Shown here piece after piece: positions 11,954-24,444 of a DNA stretch of 64,000 nt (its first letter is position 1; every line of letters starts with the position of its first letter). Source of the DNA: Solenopsis invicta (taxonomy: Eukaryota > Arthropoda > Insecta > Hymenoptera > Formicidae); contig NC_052677.1 in the NCBI RefSeq assembly GCF_016802725.1, positions 11,767,306 through 11,831,305 on the forward strand. The letters run 5' to 3'. A program made the position numbers and the translations under genes. The notes below the pieces were generated by a model, which had not been told where the DNA came from, made no database searches, and saw only the letters and a program-made list of their open reading frames with translations.

Positions 11954-14900
11954 TAAGTCTTTCCTTTTTCAGTTCAGAAATTCGATACATCATGATAAAA
12001 GGTATATATCTTCTGTGGGCTATCAGAACACAGAGATATTGAAGAAATTCGGAAAAAAACCAATTTTACTCAAAAATTTCGAACTTTGACTGATATAACT
12101 CTTTCGTCTTTCACTTTAGCGATTCGATCCATTATGATAAAAGTTAGAACTCTTCTCGGGGCTATCAGAACACAGAGATATTGGAGAAATTCGCAAAAAA
12201 AATTTTACTCAAAGATTTCGAAATTTGACTGATATAAGTCTTTCCTTTTTCAGTTCAGAAATTCGATACATCATGATAAAAGGTATATATCTTCTGTGGG
12301 CTATCAGAACACAGAGATATTGAAGAAATTCGGAAAAAAACCAATTTTACTCAAAAATTTCGAACTTTGACTGATATAACTCTTTCGTCTTTCACTTTAG
12401 CGATTCGATCCATTATGATAAAGGTTAGAACTCTTCTCGGGGCTATCAGAACAGAGAGATATTGGAGAAATTCGCAAAAAAAATTTTACTCAAAAATTTC
12501 GAAATTTGACTGATATAAGTCTTTCCTTTTTCAGTTCAGAAATTCGATACATCATGATAAAAGGTATATATCTTCTGTGGGCTATCAGAACACAGAGATA
12601 TTGAAGAAATTCGGAAAAAAACCAATTTTACTCAAAAATTTCGAACTTTGACTGATATAACTCTTTCGTCTTTCACTTTAGCGATTCGATCCAATATGAT
12701 AAAAGTTAGAACTCTTCTCGGGGCTATCAGAACAGAGAGATATTGGAGAAATTCGCAAAAAAAATTTTACTCAAAAATTTCGAAATTTGACTGATATAAG
12801 TCTTTCCTTTTTCAGTTCAGAAATTCGATACATCATGATAAAAGGTATATATCTTCTGTGGGCTATCAGAACACAGAGATATTGAAGAAATTCGGAAAAA
12901 AACCAATTTTACTCAAAAATTTCGAACTTTGACTGATATAACACTTTCGTCTTTCACTTTAGCGATTCGATCCATTATGATAAAGGTTAGAACTCTTCTC
13001 GGGGCTATCAGAACACAGAGATATTGGAGAAATTCGCACAAAAAATTTTCCTCAAAATTTTCGAACTTTGACTGATATAACTCTTTCGTCTTTCACTTTA
13101 GCGATTCGATTCATTATGATAAAGGTTAGAACTCTTCTCGGGGCTATCAGAACAGAGAGATATTGAAGAAATTCGCAAAAAAATTTTACTCGAAAATTTC
13201 GAAATTTGACTGATATAAGTCTTTCCTTTTTCAGTTCAGAAATTCGACACATCATGATAAAAGGTATATATCTTCTGTGGGCTATCAGAACACAGAGATA
13301 TTGAAGAAATTCGGAAAAAAACCAATTTTACTCAAAAATTTCGAACTTTGACTGATATAACTCTTTCGTCTTTCACTTTAGCGATTCGATCCATTATGAT
13401 AAAAGTTAGAACTCTTCTCGGGGCTATCAGAACAGAGAGATATTGAAGAAATTCGCAAAAAAAATTTTACTCGAAAATTTCGAAATTTGACTGATATAAG
13501 TCTTTCCTTTTTCAGTTCAGAAATTCGATACATCATGATAAAAGGTATATATCTTCTGTGGGCTATCAGAACACAGAGATATTGAAGAAATTCGGAAAAA
13601 AACCAATTTTACTCAAAAATTTCGAACTTTGACTGATATAACTCTTTCGTCTTTCACTTTAGCGATTCGATCCATTATGATAAAAGTTAGAACTCTTCTC
13701 GGGGCTATCAGAACACAGAGATATTGGAGAAATTCGCAAAAAAAATTTTACTCAAAGATTTCGAAATTTGACTGATATAAGTCTTTCCTTTTTCAGTTCA
13801 GAAATTCGATACATCATGATAAAAGGTATATATCTTCTGTGGGCTATCAGAACACAGAGATATTGAAGAAATTCGGAAAAAAACCAATTTTACTCAAAAA
13901 TTTCGAACTTTGACTGATATAACTCTTTCGTCTTTCACTTTAGCGATTCGATCCATTATGATAAAAGTTAGAACTCTTCTCGGGGCTATCAGAACACAGA
14001 GATATTGGAGAAATTCGCAAAAAAAATTTTACTCAAAAATTTCGAAATTTGACTGATATAAGTCTTTCCTTTTTCAGTTCAGAAATTCGATACATCATGA
14101 TAAATGGTATATATCTTCTGTGGGCTATCAGAACACAGAGATATTGAAGAAATTCGGAAAAAAACCAATTTTACTCAAAAATTTCGAACTTTGACTGATA
14201 TAACACTTTCGTCTTTCACTTTAGCGATTCGATCCATTATGATAAAGGTTAGAACTCTTCTCGGGGCTATCAGAACACAGAGATATTGGAGAAATTCGCA
14301 CAAAAAATTTTCCTCAAAATTTTCGAACTTTGACTGATATAACTCTTTCGTCTTTCACTTTAGCGATTCGATTCATTATGATAAAGGTTAGAACTCTTCT
14401 CGGGGCTATCAGAACAGAGAGATATTGAAGAAATTCGCAAAAAAAATTTTACTCGAAAATTTCGAAATTTGACTGATATAAGTCTTTCCTTTTTCAGTTC
14501 AGAAATTCGACACATCATGATAAAAGGTATATATCTTCTGTGGGCTATCAGAACACAGAGATATTGAAGAAATTCGGAAAAAAACCAATTTTACTCAAAA
14601 ATTTCGAACTTTGACTGATATAACTCTTTCGTCTTTCACTTTAGCGATTCGATCCATTATGATAAAAGTTAGAACTCTTCTCGGGGCTATCAGAACAGAG
14701 AGATATTGAAGAAATTCGCAAAAAAAATTTTACTCGAAAATTTCGAAATTTGACTGATATAAGTCTTTCCTTTTTCAGTTCAGAAATTCGACACATCATG
14801 ATAAAAGGTATATATCTTCTGTGGGCTATCAGAACACAGAGATGTTGAAGAAATTCAGAAAAAAACCAATTTTACTCAAAAATTTCGAACTTTGACTGAT

Positions 14901-17900
14901 ATAACTCTTTCGTCTTTCACTTTAGCGATTCGATCCATTATGATAAAGGTTAGAACTCTTCTCGGGGCTATCAGAACAGAGAGATACTGAAGAAATTCGC
15001 AAAAAAAATTTTACTCGAAAATTTCGAAATTTGACTGATATAAGTATTTCCTTTTTCAGTTCAGAAATTCGACACATCATGATAAAAGGTATATATCTTC
15101 TGTGGGCTATCAGAACACAGAGATGTTGAAGAAATTCAGAAAAAAACCAATTTTACTCAAAAATTTCGAACTTTGACTGATATAACTCTTTCGTCTTTCA
15201 CTTTAGCGATTCGATCCTTTATGATAAAAGTTAGAACTCTTCTCGGGGCTATCAGAACACAGAGATATTGGAGAAATTCGCAAAAAAAATTTTACTCAAA
15301 GATTTCGAAATTTGACTGATATAAGTCTTTCCTTTTTCAGTTCAGAAATTCGATACATCATGATAAAAGGTATATATCTTCTGTGGGCTATCAGAACACA
15401 GAGATATTGAAGAAATTCGGAAAAAAACCAATTTTACTCAAAAATTTCGAACTTTGACTGATATAACTCTTTCGTCTTTCACTTTAGCGATTCGATCCAT
15501 TATGATAAAGTTAGAACTCTTCTCGGGGCTATCAGAACACAGAGATATTGGAGAAATTCGCAAAAAAAATTTTACTCAAAGATTTCGAAATTTGACTGAT
15601 ATAAGTCTTTCCTTTTTCAGTTCAGAAATTCGATACATCATGATAAAAGGTATATATCTTCTGTGGGCTATCAGAACACAGAGATATTGAAGAAATTCGG
15701 AAAAAAACCAATTTTACTCAAAAATTTCGAACTTTGACTGATATAACTCTTTCGTCTTTCACTTTAGCGATTCGATCCATTATGATAAAAGTTAGAACTC
15801 TTCTCGGGGCTATCAGAACAGAGAGATATTGGAGAAATTCGCAAAAAAAATTTTACTCAAAAATTTCGAAATTTGACTGATATAAGTCTTTCCTTTTTCA
15901 GTTCAGAAATTCGATACATCATGATAAAAGGTATATATCTTCTGTGGGCTATCAGAACACAGAGATATTGAAGAAATTCGGAAAAAAACCAATTTTACTC
16001 AAAAATTTCGAACTTTGACTGATATAACTCTTTCGTCTTTCACTTTAGCGATTCGATCCATTATGATAAAAGTTAGAACTCTTCTCGGGGCTATCAGAAC
16101 ACAGAGATATTGGAGAAATTCGCAAAAAAAATTTTACTCAAAAATTTCGAAATTTGACTGATATAAGTCTTTCCTTTTTCAGTTCAGAAATTCGATACAT
16201 CATGATAAAGGTATATATCTTCTGTGGGCTATCAGAACACAGAGATATTGAAGAAATTCGGAAAAAAACCAATTTTACTCAAAAATTTCGAACTTTGACT
16301 GATATAACACTTTCGTCTTTCACTTTAGCGATTCGATCCATTATGATAAAGGTTAGAACTCTTCTCGGGGCTATCAGAACACAGAGATATTGGAGAAATT
16401 CGCAAAAAAAATTTTACTCAAAAATTTCGAACTTTGACTGATATAACTCTTTCGTCTTTCACTTTAGCGATTCGATCCATTATGATAAAGGTTAGAACTC
16501 TTCTCGGGGCTATCAGAACAGAGAGATATTGAAGAAATTCGCAAAAAAAATTTTACTCGAAAATTTCGAAATTTGACTGATATAAGTCTTTCCTTTTTCA
16601 GTTCAGAAATTCGACACATCATGATAAAAGGTATATATCTTCTGTGGGCTATCAGAACACAGAGATATTGAAGAAATTCGGAAAAAAACCAATTTTACTC
16701 AAAAATTTCGAACTTTGACTGATATAACTCTTTCGTCTTTCACTTTAGCGATTCGATCCATTATGATAAAGGTTAGAACTCTTCTCGGGGCTATCAGAAC
16801 AGAGAGATATTGAAGAAATTCGCAAAAAAAATTTTACTCGAAAATTTCGAAATTTGACTGATATAAGTCTTTCCTTTTTCAGTTCAGAAATTCGACACAT
16901 CATGATAAAAGGTATATATCTTCTGTGGGCTATCAGAACACAGAGATGTTGAAGAAATTCAGAAAAAAACCAATTTTACTCAAAAATTTCGAACTTTGAC
17001 TGATATAACTCTTTCGTCTTTCACTTTAGCGATTCGATCCATTATGATAAAAGTTAGAACTCTTCTCGGGGCTATCAGAACACAGAGATATTGGAGAAAT
17101 TCGCAAAAAAAATTTTACTCAAAGATTTCGAAATTTGACTGATATAAGTCTTTCCTTTTTCAGTTCAGAAATTCGATACATCGTGATAAAAGGTATATAT
17201 CTTCTGTGGGCTATCAGAACACAGAGATATTGAAGAAATTCGGAAAAAAACCAATTTTACTCAAAAATTTCGAACTTTGACTGATATAACTCTTTCGTCT
17301 TTCACTTTAGCGATTCGATCCATTATGATAAAGTTAGAACTCTTCTCGGGGCTATCAGAACACAGAGATATTGGATAAATTCGCAAAAAAATTTTACTCA
17401 AATTTTCGAAATTTGACTGATATAAGTCTTTCCTTTTTCAGTTCAGAAATTCGATACATCATGATAAAAGGTATATATCTTCTGTGGGCTATCAGAACAC
17501 AGAGATATTGAAGAAATTCGGAAAAAAACCAATTTTACTCAAAAATTTCGAACTTTGACTGATATAACTCTTTCGTCTTTCACTTTAGCGATTCGATCCA
17601 TTATGATAAAAGTTAGAACTCTTCTCGGGGCTATCAGAACAGAGAGATATTGGAGAAATTCGCAAAAAAAATTTTACTCAAAAATTTCAAAATTTGACTG
17701 ATATAAGTCTTTCCTTTTTCAGTTCAGAAATTCGATACATCATGATAAATGGTATATATCTTCTGTGGGCTATCAGAACACAGAGATATTGAATAAATTC
17801 GGAAAAAAACCAATTTTACTCAAAAATTTCGAACGTTGACTGATATAACACTTTCGTCTTTCACTTTAGCGATTCGATCCATTATGATAAAGGTTAGAAC

Positions 17901-20900
17901 TCTTCTCGGGGCTATCAGAACACAGAGATATTGGAGAAATTCGCACAAAAAATTTTCCTCAAAATTTTCGAACTTTGACTGATATAACTCTTTCGTCTTT
18001 CACTTTAGCGATTCGATTCATTATGATAAAGGTTAGAACTCTTCTCGGGGCTATCAGAACAGAGAGATATTGAAGAAATTCGCAAAAAAAATTTTACTCG
18101 AAAATTTCGAAATTTGACTGATATAAGTCTTTCCTTTTTCAGTTCAGAAATTCGACACATCATGATAAAAGGTATATATCTTCTGTGGGCTATCAGAACA
18201 CAGAGATATTGAAGAAATTCGGAAAAAAACCAATTTTACTCAAAAATTTCGAACTTTGACTGATATAACTCTTTCGTCTTTCACTTTAGCGATTCGATCC
18301 ATTATGATAAAAGTTAGAACTCTTCTCGGGGCTATCAGAACAGAGAGATATTGGAGAAATTCGCAAAAAAAATTTTACTCAAAAATTTCGAAATTTGACT
18401 GATATAAGTCTTTCCTTTTTCAGTTCAGAAATTCGATACATCATGATAAAAGGTATATATCTTCTGTGGGCTATCAGAACACAGAGATATTGAAGAAATT
18501 CGGAAAAAAACCAATTTTACTCAAAAATTTCGAACTTTGACTGATATAACACTTTCGTCTTTCACTTTAGCGATTCGATCCATTATGATAAAAGTTAGAA
18601 CTCTTCTCGGGGCTATCAGAACACAGAGATATTGGAGAAATTCGCAAAAAAAATTTTACTCAAAGATTTCGAAATTTGACTGATATAAGTCTTTCCTTTT
18701 TCAGTTCAGAAATTCGATACATCATGATAAAAGGTATATATCTTCTGTGGGCTATCAGAACACAGAGATATTGAAGAAATTCGAAAAAAACCAATTTTAC
18801 TCAAAAATTTCGAACTTTGACTGATATAACTCTTTCGTCTTTCACTTTAGCGATTCGATCCATTATGATAAAAGTTAGAACTCTTCTCGGGGCTATCAGA
18901 ACACAGAGATATTGGAGAAATTCGCAAAAAAAATTTTACTCAAAAATTTCGAAATTTGACTGATATAAGTCTTTCCTTTTTCAGTTCAGAAATTCGATAC
19001 ATCATGATAAAAGGTATATATCTTCTGTGGGCAATCAGAACACAGAGATATTGAAGAAATTCGGAAAAAAACCAATTTTACTCAAAAATTTCGAACTTTG
19101 ACTGATATAACTCTTTCGTCTTTCACTTTAGCGATTCGATCCATTATGATAAAAGTTAGAACTCTTCTCGGGGCTATCAGAACACAGAGATATTGGAGAA
19201 ATTCGCACAAAGATTTTACTCAAAATTTCGAAATTTGACTGATATAAGTCTTTCCTTTTTCAGTTCAGAAATTCGATACATCATGATAAAATGTATATAT
19301 CTTCTGTGGGCTATCAGAACACAGAGATATTGAAGAAATTCGGAAAAAATCCAAGTTTACTCAAAAATTTCGAACTTTGACTCATATAACACTTTCGTCT
19401 TTCACTTTAGCGATTCGATCCATTATGATAAAGGTTAGAACTCTTCTCGGGGCTATCAGAACAGAAAGATATTGGAGAAATTCGCAAAAAAAATTTTACT
19501 CGAAAATTTCGAAATTTGACTGATATAAGTCTTTCCTTTTTCAGTTCAGAAATTCGACACATCATGATAAAAGGTATATATCTTCTGTGGGCTATCAGAA
19601 CACAGAGATATTGAAGAAATTCGGAAAAAAACCAATTTTACTCAAAAATTTCGAACTTTGACTGATATAACTCTTTCGTCTTTCACTTTAGCGATTCGAT
19701 CCATTATGATAAAAGTTAGAACTCTTCTCGGGGCTATCAGAACAGAGAGATATTGAAGAAATTCGCAAAAAAATTTTACTCGAAAATTTCGAAATTTGAC
19801 TGATATAAGTCTTTCCTTTTTCAGTTCAGAAATTCGACACATCATGATAAAAGGTATATATCTTCTGTGGGCTATCAGAACACAGAGATGTTGAAGAAAT
19901 TCAGAAAAAATACCAATTTTACTCAAAAATTTCGAACTTTGACTGATATAACTCTTTCGTCTTTCACTTTAGCGATTCGATCCATTATGATAAAAGTTAG
20001 AACTCTTCTCGGGGCTATCAGAACAGATAGATATTGGAGAAATTCGCGAAAAAAATTTTACTCAAAAATTTTGAAATTTGACTGATATAAGTCTTTCCTT
20101 TTTCAGTTCAGAAATTCGATACATCATGATAAAAGGTATATATCTTCTGTGGGCTATCAGAACACAGAGATATTGAATAAATTCGGAAAAAAACCAATTT
20201 TACTCAAAAATTTCGAACATTGACTGATATAACACTTTCGTCTTTCACTTTAGCGATTCGATCCATTATGATAAAGGTTAGAACTCTTCTCGGGGCTATC
20301 AGAACACAGAGATATTGGAGAAATTCGCACAAAAAATTTTCCTCAAAATTTTCGAACTTTGACTGATATAAGTCTTTCCTTTTTCAGTTCAGAAATTCGA
20401 TACATCATGATAAAAGGTATATATCTTCTGTGGGCTATCAGAACACAGAGATATTGAAGAAATTCAGAAAAAAACCAATTTTACTCAAAAATTTCGAACT
20501 TTGACTGATATAACACTTTCGTCTTTCACTTTAGCGATTCGATCCATTATGATAAAGGTTAGAACTCTTCTCGGGGCTATCAGAACAGAGAGATATTGAA
20601 GAAATTCGCAAAAAAAATTTTACTCGAAAATTTCGAAATTTGACTGATATAAGTCTTTCCTTTTTCAGTTCAAAAATTCGACACATCATGATAAAAGGTA
20701 TATATCTTCTGTGGACTATCAGAACACAGAGATGTTGAAGAAATTCAGAAAAAAACCAATTTTACTCAAAAATTTCGAACTTTGACTGATATAACTCTTT
20801 CGTCTTTCACTTTAGCGATTCGATCCATTATGATAGAAGTTAGAACTCTTCTCGGGGCTATCAGAACACAGAGATATTGGAGAAATTCGCAAAAAAAATT

Positions 20901-22563
20901 TTACTCAAAGATTTCGAAATTTGACTGATATACGTCTTTCCTTTTTCAGTTCAGAAATTCGATACATCATGATAAAAGGTATATATCTTTTGTGGGCTAT
21001 CAGAACACAGAGATATTGAAGAAATTCCAAAAAAAATCAATTTTACTCAAAAATTTCGAACTTTGACTGATATAACTCTTTCGTCTTTCACTTTAGCGAT
21101 TCGATCCATTATGATAAAAGTTAGAACTCTTCTCGGGGCTATCAGAACAGATAGATATTGGAGAAATTCGCGAAAAAAATTTTACTCAAAAATTTTGAAA
21201 TTTACTGATATAAGTCTTTCCTTTTTCAGTTCAGAAATTCGATACATCATGATAAACGGTATATATCTTCTGTGGGCTATCAGAACACAGAGATATTGAA
21301 GAAATTCGGAAAAAAACCAATTTTACTCAAAAATTTCTAACATTGACTGATATAACACTTTCGTCTTTCACTTTAGCGCTCGATCCATTATGATAAAGGT
21401 TAGAACTCTTCTCGGGGCTATCAGAACACAGAGATATTGGAGAAATTCGCATAAAATATTTTCCTCAAAATTTTCGAACTTTGACTGATATAAGTCTTTC
21501 CTTTTTCAGTTCAGAAATTCGATACATCATGATAAAAGGTATATATCTTCTGTGGGCTATCAGAACACAGAGATATTGAGAAAATTCAGAAAAAAACCAA
21601 TTTTACTCAAAAATTTCGAACTTTGACTGATATAACACTTTCGTCTTTCACTTTAGCGATTCGATCCATTATGATAAAGGTTAGAACTCTTCTCGGGGCT
21701 ATCAGAACAGAGAGATATTGAAGAAATTCGCAAAAAAAATTTTACTCGAAAATTTCGAAATTTGACTGATATAAGTCTTTCCTTTTTCAGTTCAAAAATT
21801 CGACACATCATGATAAAAGGTATATATCTTCTGTGGACTATCAGAACACAGAGATGTTGAAGAAATTCAGAAAAAAACCAATTTTACTCAAAAATTTCGA
21901 ACTTTGACTGATATTACTCTTTCGTCTTTCACTTTAGCGATTCGATCCATTATGATAAAAGTTAGAACTCTTCTCGGGGCTATCAGAACAGAGAGATATT
22001 GAAGAAATTCGCAAAAAAAATTTTACTCGAAAATTTCGAAATTTGACTGATGCAAGTCTTTCCTTTTTCAGTTCAGAAATTCGACACATCATGATAAAAG
22101 GTATATATCTTCTGTGGGCTATCAGAACACAGAGATGTTGAAGAAATTCAGAAAAAAAACCAATTTTACTCAAAAATTTCGAACTTTGACTGATATAACT
22201 CCTTCGTCTTTCACTTTAGCGATTCGATCCATTATGATAAAAGTTAGAACTCTTCTCGGGGCTATCAGAACACAGAGATATTGGAGAAATTCGCAAAAAA
22301 AATTTTACTCAAAGATTTCGAAATTTGACTGATATAAGTCTTTCCTTTTTCAGTTCAGAAATTCGATACATCATGATAAAAGGTATATATCTTCTGTGGG
22401 CTATCAGAACACAGAGATATTGAAGAAATTCTGAAAAAAACCAATTTTACTCAAAAATTTCGAACTTTGACTGATATAACTCTTTCGTCTTTTACTTTAG
22501 CGATTTGATCCACTATGATAAAAGTTAGAACTCTTCTCGGGGATATCAGAACAGAGAGATATT
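11954..22563 (+). repeat. Tandem satellite array, right block, ending at the array edge
   Basis: Same A/B/C monomers and orientation as the left block, resuming after the mariner with AGTCTTTCC. Much of 12-19 kb is regular, closely matching AB dimers with occasional C hybrids (for example near 13000-13130 and 17900-18030). Reciprocal hybrids with a C-like head and an A tail appear near 20330-20400 and 21450-21510. A block near 14.37-15.32 kb shares rare variants (GAGATACTGAAG, ATAAGTATTTCC) with 10.05-11.01 kb at an offset of ~4302 bp. The array stops abruptly inside an A monomer, just after ACAGAGAGATATT, where unrelated AT-rich DNA begins. Confidence 0.97.
19970..21925 (+). repeat. Higher-order duplication spaced 1.12 kb at the distal satellite edge
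   Basis: Variants GAACAGATAGATATTGG, TCGCGAAAAAAATTT and AAAATTTTGAAATTT at 20021-20075 recur at 21145-21197. The rare CAAAAATTCGACACATC and CTGTGGACTATC forms at 20671-20720 recur at 21793-21842. The offset is 1122-1124 bp, about eight monomers. The match covers about 0.8 kb per copy (roughly 19970-20800 and 21093-21925) and fades outside. Divergence between monomers is higher here than in the array interior, as expected near a satellite edge. Confidence 0.7.
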
Positions 22564-22713
22564 TTTTGTAAAGTTTTGATTAATTTTTACGTGGTATTTC
22601 GTAAAAACTGTTGAAAGGTTGTATTAAAATCAGATCAATAATCTTCACGTTTGTAAGTTAGAGAATAAAAATAATACTCAAGTATCCCTATATGTCATTG
22701 ATTTTTATTACAT

Positions 22714-22748
22714 TATTATTATTCTTATTATTATTATTATTATTTATT
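22714..22748 (+). repeat. ATT microsatellite
   Basis: Imperfect run of ATT/TTA triplets immediately beyond the satellite edge. Confidence 0.85.
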
Positions 22749-23050
22749 GTGCCATATTAATCGCGCGTATTGTCATTTGTAAATCATGCGTATGCATGTA
22801 TATGCCATTGTAACATAATAAAAAAAGAGTGGGCGCTTTCTAGTCTCTCTACGTCCCTGCGCAGAAATCGTTCGAAATCCTCTTTCTGAATTTTACGGCC
22901 TAAACGTAGCACGGAAAACGTGAAGGATCGTGAGTGGATTGAAGAGGAGGGTATCCATAGAGATAACATCGCCGCTTGCTCCATGTCTATCACCGCGATG
23001 CTTTCTCTCTCTAACTGAAGGCCTAAACAATTAAAGGACAATCACGTTAA

Positions 23051-23090
23051 AAGAGAAAGAGAGAAAGAGAGAAAGAGTGAGAGAGAGAGT
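23051..23090 (+). repeat. GA/GAAA-rich tract
   Basis: About 40 bp of AGAGAAAGAGAG-type sequence. In Drosophila such tracts bind GAGA factor, but a similar role here is only a possibility. Confidence 0.85.
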
Positions 23091-23521
23091 TGCGTCAAGA
23101 TTTAAAAAAATTAAAAAAGCTAATTTTTTCAAAAGCATAATTTGAAGACATTTAAATAATAAAGAATTATGTAAAAATAAAAAGATGGTATATTTATTCG
23201 TGGAAAGACATTTATTTCTTCTTCATCATATGATGCGATGTTAATTACAATTATTTTTTAAGTAAAATAAATGTTTCTTTATTAAAGAACCAAATTCTCT
23301 CTGTTACTATTAAACATCTTTTTTAAGTAAAAATATGATTGTGCAAAATAGGGGCATAAACGTATTGATATGTATTAATATCAATGTTAATGTAAATTAT
23401 TCAGACTATAATAAATAAAAAATTACGCGAAAGTAGACGTAATTAATCATTTGTGCACATTCTTGACCCCTGTTCTGGATGCAACATACGCGATACGCGT
23501 CAGATTTTATTTGCAGCAAAA

Positions 23522-23597
23522 TGGATGTTAGCACGGACAACAACCTACATCCATTTCTCGAGAGTTGGATGTGGGTTGTTGTCCGTGCTGACATCCA
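23522..23597. repeat. Near-perfect 76-bp palindrome (32-bp arms)
   Basis: Arms 23522-23553 and 23566-23597 are reverse complements with two mismatches (TGGATGTTAGCACGGACAAC on the left arm). The 12-bp loop contains TCTCGAGA, itself a palindrome. Weaker complementarity extends outward to about 23465 and 23660, so this is probably the core of a foldback element. Confidence 0.85.
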
Positions 23598-23739
23598 CAC
23601 TATTTTTAACGGCGAGTTGCAAAATAGATGTGACACGTAGTTCCTATTCTGACCAGAATAGATGTGCGTCACTAGTGTACGGGAGTTTCGAAGTGTTATA
23701 GGAAAAATGCCGCCGTGGCCGCTCTCAGGTTCCTCTCTG

Positions 23740-23858
23740 ACAATACAGTCATTAAGATGTTACGACTTTGCGACGGACCAATCAAAGAAGAATAAATCAT
23801 ATATTTTTTTCTTTAATTGACCCGTCGCAACGTCGTAACATCGTAACGACTGTATTGT
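23740..23858. mobile_element. Foldback MITE 1 (119 bp)
   Basis: Arms of about 52 bp: ACAATACAGTC...GATGTTACGAC...TTGCGACGG on the left matches the reverse complement of the right end (GTCGTAACATCGTAACGACTG and onward) with a few mismatches. No coding capacity. No clear target duplication could be read. Confidence 0.75.
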
Positions 23859-23868
23859 AGACGACGCT

Positions 23869-23990
23869 TAAGGGTTGGTTTATAATAGCTGTCACCGTAA
23901 AAAGTTTACCAATCGTAGTCAACTATTCTTCTATAACTCGACCATGATTGGTCAATTTCTTACAATTACGGCTATTATAAATCAACTTTA
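23869..23990. mobile_element. Foldback MITE 2 (122 bp)
   Basis: The left arm TAAGGGTTGGTTTATAATAG pairs with the right arm ending GGCTATTATAAATCAACTTT. Both arms carry an ACCAATC(G/A)T.GTC block. It shares GGTTGGTTTAT and CCAATCGTAGTC with the next element, so the two are related. Confidence 0.75.
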
Positions 23991-23997
23991 AAGGTTG

Positions 23998-24142
23998 GTT
24001 TATGCAAGCCGTAACTGCTAACTCAAGCCGGAATCTATAAGAAATTGACCAATCGTAGTCGATTATTCTTGTATACATTGATTATGATTGGTCAATTTCT
24101 TATAGATTCTGGCATAAGTTAGCGATTACGGCTTGCATAAAT
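23998..24142. mobile_element. Foldback MITE 3 (145 bp)
   Basis: Arms of about 65 bp: the left arm has GTTTATGCAAGCCGTAACTG and GAATCTATAAGAAATTGACC, and the right arm is its reverse complement with few differences (GCGATTACGGCTTGCATAAA). It lies about 300 bp upstream of the CCCH start codon. Confidence 0.8.
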
Positions 24143-24444
24143 AGTGTGCACTTAAAATGAAATAGATATATATTTGAGAGTTAGTGAAAGCAAGAAGAAA
24201 CGTTCCAGTGCAGTCTAGTGCTGGAATAGAAAATAAACCTATTGATTAATATTCGCGTTTCTATGAAACGTGCCGTCAGACGGCGCTGCCAGTGAAGTCG
24301 CGAATTTGCCGACAAAAAGTGTGTTGGCCTTTGGTCAGCACAGCAGTGGTCAGCACTGGCCTCTCGCGCGATGATTAGATTAATTAAATCGTACGTTTAA
24401 GATCGTCTAGTTTGTAGGAAACGACTGAGTTAACACCTGTCATT

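Larger units (their letters stand above)
22564..24444. other. Boundary zone between satellite and genes; no supported gene
   Basis: AT-rich unique DNA with an ATT-rich stretch, a GA tract, one strong palindrome and three foldback elements (separate entries). A less AT-rich patch at 22784-23041 has an 85-codon reverse frame beginning MSFNCLGLQLERESIAV. I recognise no family in it, see no splice context, and treat it as unproven. The last ~250 bp before 24445 are less AT-rich and likely hold the promoter and 5' UTR of the CCCH gene, including a repeated GGTCAGCAC word near 24336 and 24350. Confidence 0.7.

Noticed and set aside
950..22332. Many open frames of 60-95 codons in the satellite on both strands
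   Set aside because: They repeat because the DNA repeats, vary with every indel in A-runs, and resemble no protein family.
1..22563. CENP-B box in the satellite
   Set aside because: Only a CCCG core is found (reverse of CGGGG). The rest of the 17-bp consensus does not match in any monomer type.
1..22563. CRISPR-like array
   Set aside because: No short direct repeats alternating with unique spacers. The units are whole similar monomers in eukaryotic satellite DNA.
22784..23041. 85-codon reverse frame just outside the satellite
   Set aside because: A less AT-rich patch but no family signature, no splice context and no neighbours. Left as unproven.
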